Of a stretch of 64,000 nucleotides of DNA, positions 45,241 through 53,823 are shown piece by piece. The translations under genes and the position numbers were made by a program. Source of the stretch: Roseibium aggregatum (GTDB lineage: Bacteria; Pseudomonadota; Alphaproteobacteria; Rhizobiales; Stappiaceae). How positions within the stretch are numbered: position 1 is the first letter of the stretch; each line of letters starts with the position of its first letter. Location of the stretch: assembly GCF_014692675.1 (NCBI RefSeq), contig NZ_JABFCZ010000016.1, positions 62,001 through 126,000 on the forward strand, given 5' to 3'. The notes beneath the pieces are model-generated. The model searched no databases. It was not told the origin of the DNA and was given only the letters and a program-made list of their open reading frames with translations.

Positions 45241-47034
45241 AGCGTCCGCGAGAGGCTTGACGAAAATCAGCAGCAGCCCCGAGCCAAGCAGGGCTGCTGT
45301 TTTCGGTATCGACCGGGTGGCGATCAGCCCGTAGGAGATCAATCCGAGTCCGACGCCGATCTGGACGAAGGCGACGAGGGCCGCGAGCGGTTCGCTCGAC
45401 AGTGAAATCAGGGCGGGATTAGCGATCATGCCCAACGGGATGACATAGAGCCCGACCCCGAGGCCCATCGCGGTTATGGCCACTTTCAGCCAGTTCTCGC
45501 CCACCATGCCGGCCGCAATGAAGACGGCGCCGCAGACCGGCGGGGTAATGGTCGACAGCAGCGCGAACCAGAATACGAAGAGATGGGACTGCAGCGGGGC
45601 GAGACCAAGCTGGGTGAGCGCCGGTCCCGCGACCGAGACGCAGATGACATAGGCCGCCGTCGTCGGCACCTCCATGCCCAGGATAAGGCAGGCGAGTGCG
45701 GTGAGCAGAAGCGACGGCCACAGCAGCCCGCCCGAACCGGACAGGATCAGCGAGGTGATCTTCACCCCAAGGCCGGTAATCGACAGGACGCCGATGATGA
45801 TCGAGGCGCATAGAATGATCGATGCGATCATCGCCACCTGCCGGGCCGCGTTCACCAGCGCTTCCTCGATACGCAGCAGCGCATCCTTCAGGTTCACCGA
45901 CAGGCTTGCGTCAAGGAAAAGCAGGATGAAGCCGGTGAGAATGGCAAGGCTTGCCGAATATTGCGGCGTGTAGCCGGCGGCGAACATCCCCCACATCAGC
46001 ACGCTGAACGGCACCAGGAAGAAGGCGGTGGTGATCACCGTGTTCTTCAGGTCGGGACGGTCGGCCGCATCGAGACCCTTGAGCTCCAGTGTGCGGGCAT
46101 GGGCGTTGATGCCGATCCAGACCGCAATGAAGTAAAGCAGGGCGGGCAGGATCGCGGCGCCCATGATCGTGGTGTAGGGAACGCCGGTCAGTTCGACCAT
46201 GACAAAGGCGCCCGCTCCCATGAGGGGCGGCATGATCTGACCGCCCGAGGACGCAACCGCTTCGACGGCGCCTGCCAGCCGCTTCGGGTAGCCGAGCCTC
46301 GTCATGGCGGGAAGGGTGATGGCGCCCGTAGAGGCCACATTGGCGGAGGCGGAACCGGAAATCGAACCGAACAGGGCGGAGGAGATGATCGAGACTTTGG
46401 CCGCGCCGCCGTTGAGGCGGCCGGCGGCGGCAGCGGCCACGTTCATGAATCCCTTTCCGGCTTCCCCCGCATTAAGCACGGCGCCGAAGATCACGAAGAT
46501 GGCGACGACGGACACGGAGACGCCCGCAAGGCTGCCCCAGATGCCGCCCTCGGCGATGGTGAGCGTGCCGAGAAAACTTTCAAGCGGTGTGCCGGCATGG
46601 CCGAACTCGCCGGGGATATACTGGCCGAACAGGCCGTAGGCGAGCGCAAGGAGCGCCACCAGCGGCAGCGGCCAGTTGATGGCGCGCCGGGCGGCTTCGA
46701 GAACGGTCGCCAGAAGAACCACGGCGATTGCGATCTGAAAGCCGCCTTCCAGGAAACCGTATTGATCGAGCAGCCGTTCGTGGTTCACGGCCACCCAGAC
46801 GCTGGCGCCAATCCCGAAAAGCGCAAACAGCCATCCGGTCACGCGCCGGAAGGGGGAGGCCGGAACGAACAGGAAGATCCACGGCAGTGCGAGCGCCAGG
46901 TGCAGCGGCCGGCTGACCAGGTTGGGCACCAGGCCGGAAAAGATCAGCCCCAGATGAAACAGGACGAGAATTGCCGCGCAAAGCAGGCGGCCGAACCGGA
47001 CGAGACGATCCGCGGATGGGGATTGGTTGTGCAT
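45232..47034 (-). CDS. TRAP transporter fused 4TM/12TM permease (TAXI type)
   Basis: 600 aa, about 16-18 membrane helices. The N-terminal four-helix DctQ-like part is fused to the DctM-like large subunit, as usual for TAXI-associated TRAP systems. The DctM signatures are [19 protein letters not shown] and [22 protein letters not shown]. Works with the periplasmic TAXI protein encoded just upstream, using the ion gradient to import an organic acid. A 12-bp hairpin separates the two genes. Confidence 0.94.
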   Translation of the reverse strand: MHNQSPSADRLVRFGRLLCAAILVLFHLGLIFSGLVPNLVSRPLHLALALPWIFLFVPASPFRRVTGWLFALFGIGASVWVAVNHERLLDQYGFLEGGFQIAIAVVLLATVLEAARRAINWPLPLVALLALAYGLFGQYIPGEFGHAGTPLESFLGTLTIAEGGIWGSLAGVSVSVVAIFVIFGAVLNAGEAGKGFMNVAAAAAGRLNGGAAKVSIISSALFGSISGSASANVASTGAITLPAMTRLGYPKRLAGAVEAVASSGGQIMPPLMGAGAFVMVELTGVPYTTIMGAAILPALLYFIAVWIGINAHARTLELKGLDAADRPDLKNTVITTAFFLVPFSVLMWGMFAAGYTPQYSASLAILTGFILLFLDASLSVNLKDALLRIEEALVNAARQVAMIASIILCASIIIGVLSITGLGVKITSLILSGSGGLLWPSLLLTALACLILGMEVPTTAAYVICVSVAGPALTQLGLAPLQSHLFVFWFALLSTITPPVCGAVFIAAGMVGENWLKVAITAMGLGVGLYVIPLGMIANPALISLSSEPLAALVAFVQIGVGLGLISYGLIATRSIPKTAALLGSGLLLIFVKPLADALF

Positions 47035-47050
47035 GAAAGGCTCAGCAAGA

Positions 47051-47083
47051 CGGTCCCCGGACAGTAAGGTTGTCCGGGGACCG
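47051..47083 (-). promoter_or_regulatory. Intercistronic stem-loop between TAXI and TRAP permease genes
   Basis: GGTCCCCGGACA (47052-47063) and TGTCCGGGGACC (47071-47082) form a perfect 12-bp stem (13 with the flanking C-G) with no following T-run on the minus strand. It probably stabilises the upstream binding-protein message or attenuates read-through, giving more binding protein than permease, as is common for transporter operons. Confidence 0.7.
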
Positions 47084-47098
47084 GAAGGGAACGGCAGG

Positions 47099-48058
47099 TT
47101 ATTTCTGCGCGTCGGTCAGCGGAAAGCCGGCTTCCTCGTAATAGCGCAGGGCGCCCGGATGGATCTTGCCGGTGATCGTGGCCATCAGGCCCTGGTCGAC
47201 CCCGTTCCACCAGCGGCTTGTTTCGCCCATGGCTGCCTTGGTTTCCCAGAACGTCTTGGTGAGCTGGTAGGCCGTGTCGTCGTCCATCGCCAGGGTCGTG
47301 TAAGCCACCACCGGAAGCGACGTGGTCGTGATGTCCGTGTCCTGGCCTGCATAGGTGCCGGCCGGAATGACCAGCTTGGACCGCTTGGTCTCGGCAATCT
47401 GGTCGTCCGTCAGCGACAGCACGGTGACATCGGTCGACGCAGCCGCTTCGACCACGTTCGGAGCCGGCCACGAGCCGGCGGTGACGAAGCCGTCGATCTG
47501 GCCGTTCTTCAGCGCCGGGACCGCGTTGGAGAGTTCCACCTCGGCCAGCTTGACCTTGCCTTCAAGGCCGAAGAGCTTCAGATATTTCTCCCCTTCCTTC
47601 GCGCCGAAAGAGCCCTTGCCGAGCAGGATTGTCTTGCCGTCCAGTCCGGCGAAGTCGGTCACACCGCTTTTCTTGGCCATGACGAAATGCATGGTCAGGG
47701 ACGGGATTGGAAACAACGCCCGGATATCGTCGAATTTCGGGCTGGTCTTGTCCTTGAACATGGCCTTGCCGGCCTGGGCCAGTCCGATTAGCGCGGGCGG
47801 TGTCGTGAACACGTAATCGCCGCCACGGGCGCGGGTTTCCATGACGTTCTGTACCGAACCCTGGCTTTCCTCGACGGTCACGATGATCTCGCCCTTCGAG
47901 CCGGCCTTCGTCGCTTCGGCGATCTCGACTCCCATCTGGTAATAGGAGGATCCGGTCTTGGCAGACTTGTAGGTGATCCGCGTTTCCGCGGACGCCGGCA
48001 GGGTAACCGCCAGGCCGGCGAGGGCGACGAGGCCCGTACGAAGTATCTTGTTGAGCAT
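47099..48058 (-). CDS. TAXI family TRAP transporter solute-binding protein
   Basis: 319 aa periplasmic binding protein. Signal peptide (LVALAGLAVTLPASAET) then a TAXI-type fold with YKSAKTGSSYYQMGVEIAEAT, ARGGDYVFTTPPALIGLAQ and LLGKGSFGAKEGEKYL. Delivers an organic acid to the fused permease encoded downstream. Ligand unknown. The 260-base upstream gap carries two inverted repeats that could be operators. Confidence 0.93.
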   Translation of the reverse strand: MLNKILRTGLVALAGLAVTLPASAETRITYKSAKTGSSYYQMGVEIAEATKAGSKGEIIVTVEESQGSVQNVMETRARGGDYVFTTPPALIGLAQAGKAMFKDKTSPKFDDIRALFPIPSLTMHFVMAKKSGVTDFAGLDGKTILLGKGSFGAKEGEKYLKLFGLEGKVKLAEVELSNAVPALKNGQIDGFVTAGSWPAPNVVEAAASTDVTVLSLTDDQIAETKRSKLVIPAGTYAGQDTDITTTSLPVVAYTTLAMDDDTAYQLTKTFWETKAAMGETSRWWNGVDQGLMATITGKIHPGALRYYEEAGFPLTDAQK

Positions 48059-48147
48059 GGTTTCCTCCTGATCGGCGCACGGTGTTTATTCCCGTGTCGC
48101 CTTGTTATTTCGCCTGGATATAGGTCGCTGGCAGCGTTCGGTCGAAC

Positions 48148-48201
48148 ACCAACAACGATTGGTATTACTCCGAGCAAGCCACATTGCAATCTCGTATGCA
48201 A
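48148..48201. promoter_or_regulatory. Two candidate operators upstream of the TAXI-TRAP operon
   Basis: ACCAA-N6-TTGGT at 48148-48163 and TTGCA-N8-TGCAA at 48184-48201 lie 90-145 bases above the TAXI start, in a stretch visibly richer in AT than its surroundings. They resemble GntR/LacI-type half-site spacing, but no cognate regulator is adjacent. Confidence 0.35.
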
Positions 48202-48319
48202 CCGATCCGGCCTTGAAAAACAGAAGGTTTTCTGCCTGGCTGGCCAAAGGCGCGGAAGATGCCGGCCGCGGCTTGATTTGCCGGGTGCCGCGCGCAGCCG
48301 GCGATCCCGATCCAGGCCG

Positions 48320-48526
48320 TCAGGAGGACAGGCTTTTGCGGTACTCTTCCACCGGCAATCCGCCGATCCCCCAATGCTCCATGTCCACTTCGTCGATGAC
48401 AACCACGGTGGTCGCCGGCGTCTTGTTGAGGACGTCGACCAGGAGATCGGTGACGCCCTTGATGAGAGCCGCTTTCTGCTCCCCCGTTGCTCCCTCCCGG
48501 GTGATCTTGATGTTCACGTAAGGCAT
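48320..48526 (-). CDS. 4-oxalocrotonate tautomerase family protein
   Basis: 68 aa. Starts MPYVNIKITREGAT, so the mature N-terminus is the catalytic Pro1 of the tautomerase superfamily. Small beta-alpha-beta subunit expected to assemble into a hexamer. GGAG eight bases upstream fixes the ATG at 48526. It probably tautomerises or dehalogenates a small keto acid. Third in a leftward cluster with GST and NTF2-like genes. Confidence 0.92.
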   Translation of the reverse strand: MPYVNIKITREGATGEQKAALIKGVTDLLVDVLNKTPATTVVVIDEVDMEHWGIGGLPVEEYRKSLSS

Positions 48527-48540
48527 TTGGAGATCTCCTG

Positions 48541-48936
48541 TCAGCTTGTCGGGCCTGTGGCGGGGGAAACGTGGTCGTAGTGGAAGACCTTGGAAATGAT
48601 CCGCCAGGTACCGCCGGTCTTGATGAAGGTCAGCAGGTCGGTGAAATAGCGGGAGCCGACTGCGCAATGGGCGCGGACGATCGCCGTCCTTGGACCGGCA
48701 AATCCGATGGAAACGATCTCGTCCGCCCTCGCTTCGCTCCGGCTGGCCGGTGACGGGCGCGCATCGACGATATCGAAGTAGCTTTTCATGGTAAGCCGGG
48801 TGAGGTCGTCATCGGTTGCGCAGACGTAATGCGCATCCGGGTGAAATACCTGTCCCAGCCTCTCGGTGTCGCTGTGATAAAGGCCGTCGAAATAGACCTG
48901 CATCTGCGCCTGCAGGGCTGCGAAATCCTCGGTCAT
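48541..48936 (-). CDS. NTF2-like / lumazine-binding-type small protein
   Basis: 131 aa from the ATG at 48936 (AAGGATC seven bases upstream). A cone-shaped NTF2/SnoaL-like fold is suggested by YFDGLYHSDTERLGQVFHPDAHYV and LTFIKTGGTWRIISKVFHYD; such proteins are steroid-isomerase-like enzymes or small binding proteins. Lies 14 bases upstream of the tautomerase gene and 65 bases after GST, so one small-molecule conversion cluster is likely. Confidence 0.85.
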   Translation of the reverse strand: MTEDFAALQAQMQVYFDGLYHSDTERLGQVFHPDAHYVCATDDDLTRLTMKSYFDIVDARPSPASRSEARADEIVSIGFAGPRTAIVRAHCAVGSRYFTDLLTFIKTGGTWRIISKVFHYDHVSPATGPTS

Positions 48937-49001
48937 GATGTGATCCTTGGAAGGGGCCGCAAGACCCGCATGCGATGCACGGGTCTTGCGGTGTTGGGAT
49001 G

Positions 49002-49616
49002 TCAGTTGATCAGGCCTTCGCGCTTCATGGCCGCTTGAACCTTCGGCCGGGCGCCGACCCGGGCAACATAGGCCTGGACATACGGCCACGGGCTGAGATC
49101 GAGATCGATCACGCCGGCCCAGTTGGCAACGACGAACGTGTAGGCATCTGCGACGGAGAAATCATCGCCCATCACATAGGCGCGTCCGTCGGACAGCATG
49201 CCGTTCAGACGGTCGAAGCGGCTCTTGAGCTTCTTCATCGCTTGCTCCTCCAGCGCCCCTTCCGGCTTGACGGCGGCGAAGAAGGGGCCGAACGACTTGT
49301 GCAGTTCGGACGCGGTGAAGTTCAGGGATTCCTGAAGCCTCAGACGGTCCCGTGTCCCGGCGGGAGGCGCAAGCTTTGCGTCGGGATGCGTATCCGCCAG
49401 GTACTGCAGGATGACCGGGGCTTCCAGCAGGATATCGCTGCCGTCGATTTCGAGGGCCGGAACATATCCCAGTGGATTGACCATGGTGAAGTTCTGGCCG
49501 GTTTCGGTTTCCTTGCTGGCAAGATCGACCTTCTCCAGATCGTAAGTCGCATCGAGTTCGTTGAGTGCGATATGGACCGCGAGCGAGCACACGCCGGGCG
49601 CATAATAGAGTTTCAT
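49002..49616 (-). CDS. Glutathione S-transferase (beta-class-like)
   Basis: 204 aa. Thioredoxin-like N-domain MKLYYAPGVCSLAVHIAL with Cys10, typical of beta-class bacterial GSTs; cis-Pro region GYVPALEIDGSDILLEAPVI; C-terminal helical domain with the N-capping block DDFSVADAYTFVV. Conjugates or reduces electrophiles with glutathione. First gene of a leftward cluster controlled from a 149-base region shared with a divergent HxlR regulator. Confidence 0.94.
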   Translation of the reverse strand: MKLYYAPGVCSLAVHIALNELDATYDLEKVDLASKETETGQNFTMVNPLGYVPALEIDGSDILLEAPVILQYLADTHPDAKLAPPAGTRDRLRLQESLNFTASELHKSFGPFFAAVKPEGALEEQAMKKLKSRFDRLNGMLSDGRAYVMGDDFSVADAYTFVVANWAGVIDLDLSPWPYVQAYVARVGARPKVQAAMKREGLIN

Positions 49617-49711
49617 GCGTATCGTTCCTTGACTGTCATGAGTTACGGAAATCGTGAGATCGGCCGGTCTCGGACAAAGATCTAGGAAGTGGGGTATATC
49701 TTGTAAACCAG

Positions 49712-49726
49712 GTATCCTAATGATAC
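49712..49726. promoter_or_regulatory. Candidate HxlR operator between gst and hxlR-type gene
   Basis: GTATC-CTAAT-GATAC is a 5-bp-arm inverted repeat, extended to CCAG...CTGG with one inserted base. It sits 40 bases before the HxlR-type start, where MarR/HxlR-family dimers usually bind to control themselves and a divergent target. Confidence 0.5.
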
Positions 49727-49765
49727 TGGATTATCGGGTTTCCCAAAGGAAACCGGAGGATCGAA

Positions 49766-50200
49766 ATGGCTTTGAAAATGCGCAAGAACCGAAGCCCGCT
49801 GCCGCCCGAGCGATGCCCGCTGCTGGAATGCATGTCGATCATCGGCGGCGCGTGGACACCCAGCATCATCTGGTACCTGCGTGGCGGCCCCAGGCGGTTC
49901 AGCGAACTCAGGGCGGATATCCCCCAGATCTCGCCCAAGGTGCTGACCAGACGGCTGCGGGAACTGGAGGAAGGCGGCGTTCTGGAGCGCAAGGTGCAGG
50001 AAACGTCACCGCCCTCGGTGGAATACAGCCTCAATGAACTGGGCATGCGTCTCGTTCCCGCGATCGAGGCGATTGCAGCCGTCGGAGAGGAGTTGAAACA
50101 GCGCAATGCCGGCAGCGCGGACGATCTTTCCCAGGCCTTCCAGATCAAGCATTTTCGCGGCGCCCGGAACTATTCCGGCGGGAAAGATACTGCGTCCTAA
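49766..50200 (+). CDS. HxlR-family transcriptional regulator
   Basis: 144 aa winged-helix regulator. ERCPLLECMSIIGGAWTPSIIWYLRGGPRRFSEL and ISPKVLTRRLRELEEGGVLER are the HxlR DNA-binding core; a conserved cysteine at the start of the core (Cys17) and Cys22 could sense thiol-reactive compounds. Divergent from gst, which it probably controls in response to an electrophile. CGGAGG lies upstream of the ATG. Confidence 0.92.
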   Translation: MALKMRKNRSPLPPERCPLLECMSIIGGAWTPSIIWYLRGGPRRFSELRADIPQISPKVLTRRLRELEEGGVLERKVQETSPPSVEYSLNELGMRLVPAIEAIAAVGEELKQRNAGSADDLSQAFQIKHFRGARNYSGGKDTAS

Positions 50201-50751
50201 ACCTTCCGGTACGCCCGGAGTCTCTCCAGGATCTGCTCCGGATCGGCGGACAGGGTATGCAACTGGATCACAAGCGTATCGGTGCCGTCGGCTTCGCGGC
50301 GGGCCTTCCAGTTGCGCATCATCACCTTTTTCCACGCCGGATAAATCTGCGGGCCGGAAACCGCATCGGCCAGCGGCCGCGTGAGCGAGACTTCCAGCCT
50401 GGCCAGTTCGATATTTCGGACAGCGGTGCGGCGCAGGTCGAACTTCCGGATCGACGCCCAGTCGATAAAGCCGATCCGTTCGACGAAAAAACCGTCCGCA
50501 TTTGCGCCGATCTGCGGAACGCGCCGGTCGAGCATCGGGTAGTGCCAGAAGGCGACAGCCAGCGGCGCAAGGGCGACCAGCGCCATCACCGGCATATCCG
50601 CGGCAATGGACACGACCACCAGAAGCCCGCCCAGAAACAGGCCTCCGTATACCATTGCATCGCCACTTGACCTGTCGAAACCAATCGCGAAGGGAGCCGG
50701 TCCCGTCGGTTTCTCCAGATCACTGAACGGATCGGCATCCGTATTGCTCAT
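50197..50751 (-). CDS. Two-helix membrane protein, hypothetical
   Basis: 184 aa from the ATG at 50751. A membrane hairpin at about 33-75 (YGGLFLGGLLVVVSIAADMPVMALVALAPLAVAFW) is followed by a cytosolic domain with pleckstrin-like beta character (VERIGFIDWASIRKFDLRRTAV). Not a family I can name. An in-frame start at 50832 would place residues in the tandem repeat region and is unlikely. Its 3' end overlaps the convergent HxlR gene by four bases. Confidence 0.75.
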   Translation of the reverse strand: MSNTDADPFSDLEKPTGPAPFAIGFDRSSGDAMVYGGLFLGGLLVVVSIAADMPVMALVALAPLAVAFWHYPMLDRRVPQIGANADGFFVERIGFIDWASIRKFDLRRTAVRNIELARLEVSLTRPLADAVSGPQIYPAWKKVMMRNWKARREADGTDTLVIQLHTLSADPEQILERLRAYRKV

Positions 50752-50828
50752 GTGCCTCACTTCGCCTGCTGCCGGGTTGTCGATCCTGTAACTTTCAGGT
50801 GCTTCGGCAGTGTTGTCAAAGGCGCGCC

Positions 50829-50950
50829 GCACTCAAGCAGGCCGAAGGCCGATAGTGCACAAAATAGCACGCCCGCACTCAAGCAGGCCGAAGGCCGGTA
50901 GTGCACAAAATAGCACGCCCGCACTCAAGCAGGCCGAAGGCCGGTAGTGC
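50829..50950. repeat. Tandem hairpin repeat, 46-bp unit, 2.65 copies
   Basis: Units begin at 50829, 50875 and 50921; the third stops at 50950. Each 30-base head starts GCACT and ends AGTGC with an internal GGCC-GAA-GGCC hairpin, and a 16-base spacer (ACAAAATAGCACGCCC) links heads. Units differ by one base. It lies just downstream of the Bcr/CflA gene. The fragment resembles non-coding repeats that generate spurious reading frames in related genomes. Confidence 0.92.
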
Positions 50951-50962
50951 AAAAAATCATCT

Positions 50963-52162
50963 TCAGACCGTGCCGCGCGTCTCCGGCGAGCCGACCCGCA
51001 GGATTCTGGAAATGGCAAAGGCCATCACCGCACACACGGCGATGGTTGCGACCATGGGCAGCGCGGTGCCGTCGAAGAACGGGCTGGCCGCCGCGATCAT
51101 CAATCCGCCGATCACCATCTGCAGCGTGCCGCCCAGAGACGAGGCGAGACCGGCGATGTGGCCGTGCTGATCGAGTGCAAGCACCATCGCGGTCGGAATA
51201 ACCAGGCCGAGGCAGGCATTGCCGGCAAACAGGAAGGCAATCAGGACAGGCAGCGACCCCATGCCCGCTGCAGTGAGCGCCAGCAGGGACAGTTCGATGA
51301 CGAAAAAGCCCGCGGTGGCCCAGGCGATCATCCGCGACATGCCGAAGCGCTCGCCGAGACCGGCTGCGAACTGGGAGGAGGAGAAGAAGCCGATGGCATT
51401 GACGGCAAAGGCCAGGCTGAACTGCAGCAGGCTCAGGCCGTATTGCTGGGTGTAGACGAAGGAGGCGCTGGCGATGAAGACGAAGAAGCTCGCCAGGCCG
51501 CAGCCGCCGATCAGTGTCAGGCCCATGAACCTGGAATCCGACAGGAGTTCGCGGGAGCCGGCTACAAGGTTCCTCACATTCACCGGCGTTCTGTTCTCGG
51601 GCGCCAGCGTCTCCGGCAGGGTCGTGGCGACCAAGGTGATGCTGCACAGGGCCGCCACCGCCAGGAACAGGAAGATCGCCGGCCAGCCGCCAAGCGCGAT
51701 CAGGCCGGTGCCGGCCAGAGGCGCGAGCATCGGGGAGACGCTGATGACCAGCATGACCAGCGCCATCAGCCGAGTCGCCTCGTAGCCGGTATGCAGGTCG
51801 CGAATGATCGCCCGCGGCACGACCATGACCACGGCCGCGCCGATGCCCTGCACGAACCGGGCGGCAATCAGCCATTCGATCGTCGGTGCAAAGGCACAGC
51901 CGAGCGAGCCGAGAAAGAAGATCGTCAGTCCCACATAGACCGGCAGCTTGCGCCCGACCTGATCGGACAGCGGCCCGTAGATCATCTGCGAAATGCCGAA
52001 CGACAGAAAAAAGACGGTCAGCGTCATCTGTGTGGCGGCGACGGACGCATGAAGCCCTTCTCCGATCGCGGGAAGGGCGGGGAGATAGATATCGATCGAA
52101 AACGGGCCGACAGCCGACATCAGGCCGAGCACGACCGCAGAGCGAAACAAACCGCTGGACAT
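50963..52162 (-). CDS. Bcr/CflA family drug-resistance MFS transporter
   Basis: 399 aa, twelve helices. FSIDIYLPALPAIGEGL at the first helix, SQMIYGPLSDQVGRKLPVYVGL between helices 2 and 3, and RFVQGIGAAVVMVVPRAIIRDL are the Bcr/CflA signature. Proton-driven export of drugs or small metabolites. Start ATG at 52162 with AGGA nine bases upstream; an in-frame start at 52288 is implausible. Tandem hairpin repeats lie 12 bases past its stop. Confidence 0.93.
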   Translation of the reverse strand: MSSGLFRSAVVLGLMSAVGPFSIDIYLPALPAIGEGLHASVAATQMTLTVFFLSFGISQMIYGPLSDQVGRKLPVYVGLTIFFLGSLGCAFAPTIEWLIAARFVQGIGAAVVMVVPRAIIRDLHTGYEATRLMALVMLVISVSPMLAPLAGTGLIALGGWPAIFLFLAVAALCSITLVATTLPETLAPENRTPVNVRNLVAGSRELLSDSRFMGLTLIGGCGLASFFVFIASASFVYTQQYGLSLLQFSLAFAVNAIGFFSSSQFAAGLGERFGMSRMIAWATAGFFVIELSLLALTAAGMGSLPVLIAFLFAGNACLGLVIPTAMVLALDQHGHIAGLASSLGGTLQMVIGGLMIAAASPFFDGTALPMVATIAVCAVMAFAISRILRVGSPETRGTV

Positions 52163-52286
52163 GGTCCGAAGTCCTGGAAAATTCAAAATATGAAAACCGG
52201 AAAGGCGCAGGCGGCCCGGAACGCGGTGTGATGAACAAGGGCGCGAACCGAATGGATTAAAGCTAAGGGCGGGGATAGCCTGGCAC

Positions 52287-52389
52287 AATGGCCGAAACCT
52301 GTGTTTCGGTCATTTGGTCCCTGCTGTGGCCGAAATGCCATGCAGGCGGGAATTGATGAGGGAGCCCGGTACCGCCGGAGCGGTACCGG
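52287..52389. promoter_or_regulatory. Two hairpins between ribB-type and Bcr/CflA genes
   Basis: AATGGCCGAAAC / GTTTCGGTCATT (52287-52314, one mismatch) and CCGGTACCGC-CGGA-GCGGTACCGG (52366-52389). Neither has a following T-run on the minus strand, so they look like structural or weak stop elements in the 254-base gap, which holds no gene. Confidence 0.5.
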
Positions 52390-52416
52390 AAAAAGCAGGG
52401 CTATAGCCGAGCCGGA

Positions 52417-53736
52417 TCAGTGATCCAGGATCTCGGTTTCCTCGATCTTGATGTCGAACCCTTCCAGCCCGACATAATGCCGCTCGCGGGAGGCAAGCAG
52501 GCGGATGGAGGTCACGCCGAGGTCCTTGAGGATCTGGGCGCCGAGGCCGATTTCCCGCCATTGTTCCTGGCGTGCCTGTGCCGAGCTGTGCTCTTCGGTT
52601 TCGGCTGCCTCGAGCTCGCTGCGCGGGCGGGTGGACTGGCGGGCAACGCCGACCGAGCCTTCGCGCAGGTAGACGATGATGCCGCGGCCCCGTTCGGCGA
52701 AATGCTTCATCGTCGCGTCGAGCGGCTGGTTCTTGCCGAAGACGTCGTCGAGCACGGATTCGAGCTGCAGCCGGACCGGCACGTTGCGCCCGTCCAGAAT
52801 ATCCCCGTAGACGATGGCGACATGGTGCATCGGGTCGTAGGGGGTGGAATAGGTCATGGCATAGGCCGGGCCGACGATGGTGTCGACCGGCTGCTCGTTG
52901 ATCCGTTCCACCAGCCGTTCGGTGCGCTGGCGCCAGGCGATCAGGTCGGAAACGGAAACCATCTTCAGGTCATGCTCGGCAGCGAAATCGGCCACCTGCG
53001 CGCCGCGCTTGACAGTCCCGTCGTCATTGACGAGCTCGCTGATGACGCCCACTTCGGTCAGTCCGGCCAGCCGGCACAGATCGACGGCAGCCTCGGTGTG
53101 ACCGGAGCGCATCAGAACGCCGCCTTCCTTGGCCACCAGCGGGAAGATATGGCCCGGCCGGACGAAATCTTCCGCGGCCACATTCGAATTGGCCAGCGCA
53201 CGCACGGTGGAGCAGCGCTCCTCCGCGGAAATGCCGGTCGTTAGCCCCTGGCGGTAGTCGACGGAGATGGTGAAGGCGGTTGCCAGCGGCGCGTCGTTTT
53301 CCGCCACCATCGGATCGAGCCGGAGCCGGCGGGCGGCGCTGACCGTCATGGGCGCGCAGACAATGCCGGAGGTGTGGCGGATGACGAAGGCCATCTGCTC
53401 CGGTGTCACCTTGGAGGCGGCAACGATCAGATCGCCCTCGTTTTCGCGGTCGTCATCGTCGGTGACGACCACGATTTCGCCGCGCTCGAACGCGCGAATG
53501 GCTTCTGCGACACGGGCCTGGGACACGGGATGCTCCTTGGTTGTGGAAAGGCCGAGAAAGTCATTGGGGGTCACCGCGCCGTTGGTGGCTTCGGCGATCT
53601 TGCGCGCCATGTCGCGCGACACCCAGACATTCGGATCATTGCAAAGCGCTGTGACCGAGGCGGCAGACAGGTTGGCGCGGCGCGCAAAGGCGCTGCGGCT
53701 TTCCCCGTTCTGCGATAGCCAGTGATCCAGTCTCAT
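52417..53736 (-). CDS. HTH - 3,4-dihydroxy-2-butanone-4-phosphate synthase - degenerate GTP cyclohydrolase II fusion (RibBX-like)
   Basis: 439 aa, three modules. Residues 1-63 form an XRE-like helix-turn-helix (SRSAFARRANLSAASVTALCN). Residues ~75-275 are RibB, with the active-site loop DDDDRENEGD at 93-102 and MRSGHTEAAVDL; they make the four-carbon riboflavin precursor from ribulose 5-phosphate. Residues ~280-439 resemble RibA but lack its zinc cysteines (LQLESVLDDVFGKN replaces the Cys-rich block), so GTP cyclohydrolase activity is unlikely, as in RibBX proteins. A palindrome lies 53 bases upstream of the start. Confidence 0.9.
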   Translation of the reverse strand: MRLDHWLSQNGESRSAFARRANLSAASVTALCNDPNVWVSRDMARKIAEATNGAVTPNDFLGLSTTKEHPVSQARVAEAIRAFERGEIVVVTDDDDRENEGDLIVAASKVTPEQMAFVIRHTSGIVCAPMTVSAARRLRLDPMVAENDAPLATAFTISVDYRQGLTTGISAEERCSTVRALANSNVAAEDFVRPGHIFPLVAKEGGVLMRSGHTEAAVDLCRLAGLTEVGVISELVNDDGTVKRGAQVADFAAEHDLKMVSVSDLIAWRQRTERLVERINEQPVDTIVGPAYAMTYSTPYDPMHHVAIVYGDILDGRNVPVRLQLESVLDDVFGKNQPLDATMKHFAERGRGIIVYLREGSVGVARQSTRPRSELEAAETEEHSSAQARQEQWREIGLGAQILKDLGVTSIRLLASRERHYVGLEGFDIKIEETEILDH

Positions 53737-53789
53737 GTCCGTTCATGTACTGCCCGGACCGGCCGGCCGCAAGCCGATTCCGGAAAAAA

Positions 53790-53806
53790 TTTCAGTATCA
53801 CTGAAA
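53790..53806. promoter_or_regulatory. Palindrome upstream of the ribBX-type gene
   Basis: TTTCAGTATCACTGAAA has 7-bp perfect arms around ATC. It sits between the amidotransferase stop and the ribBX-type start, in position for an operator. The HTH domain fused to RibB itself is a candidate binder. No FMN riboswitch was recognised. Confidence 0.55.
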
Positions 53807-53823
53807 AGCCGCTCGGAAATGGC

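Noticed and set aside
50833..51018. 61-codon leftward frame across the tandem repeats
   Set aside because: Created by repetition of the 46-bp unit; repeated peptide patterns such as CALPAFG reflect the DNA repeat.
53737..53823. FMN riboswitch above the ribBX-type gene
   Set aside because: The 87-base gap is too short and lacks the conserved RFN element helices.
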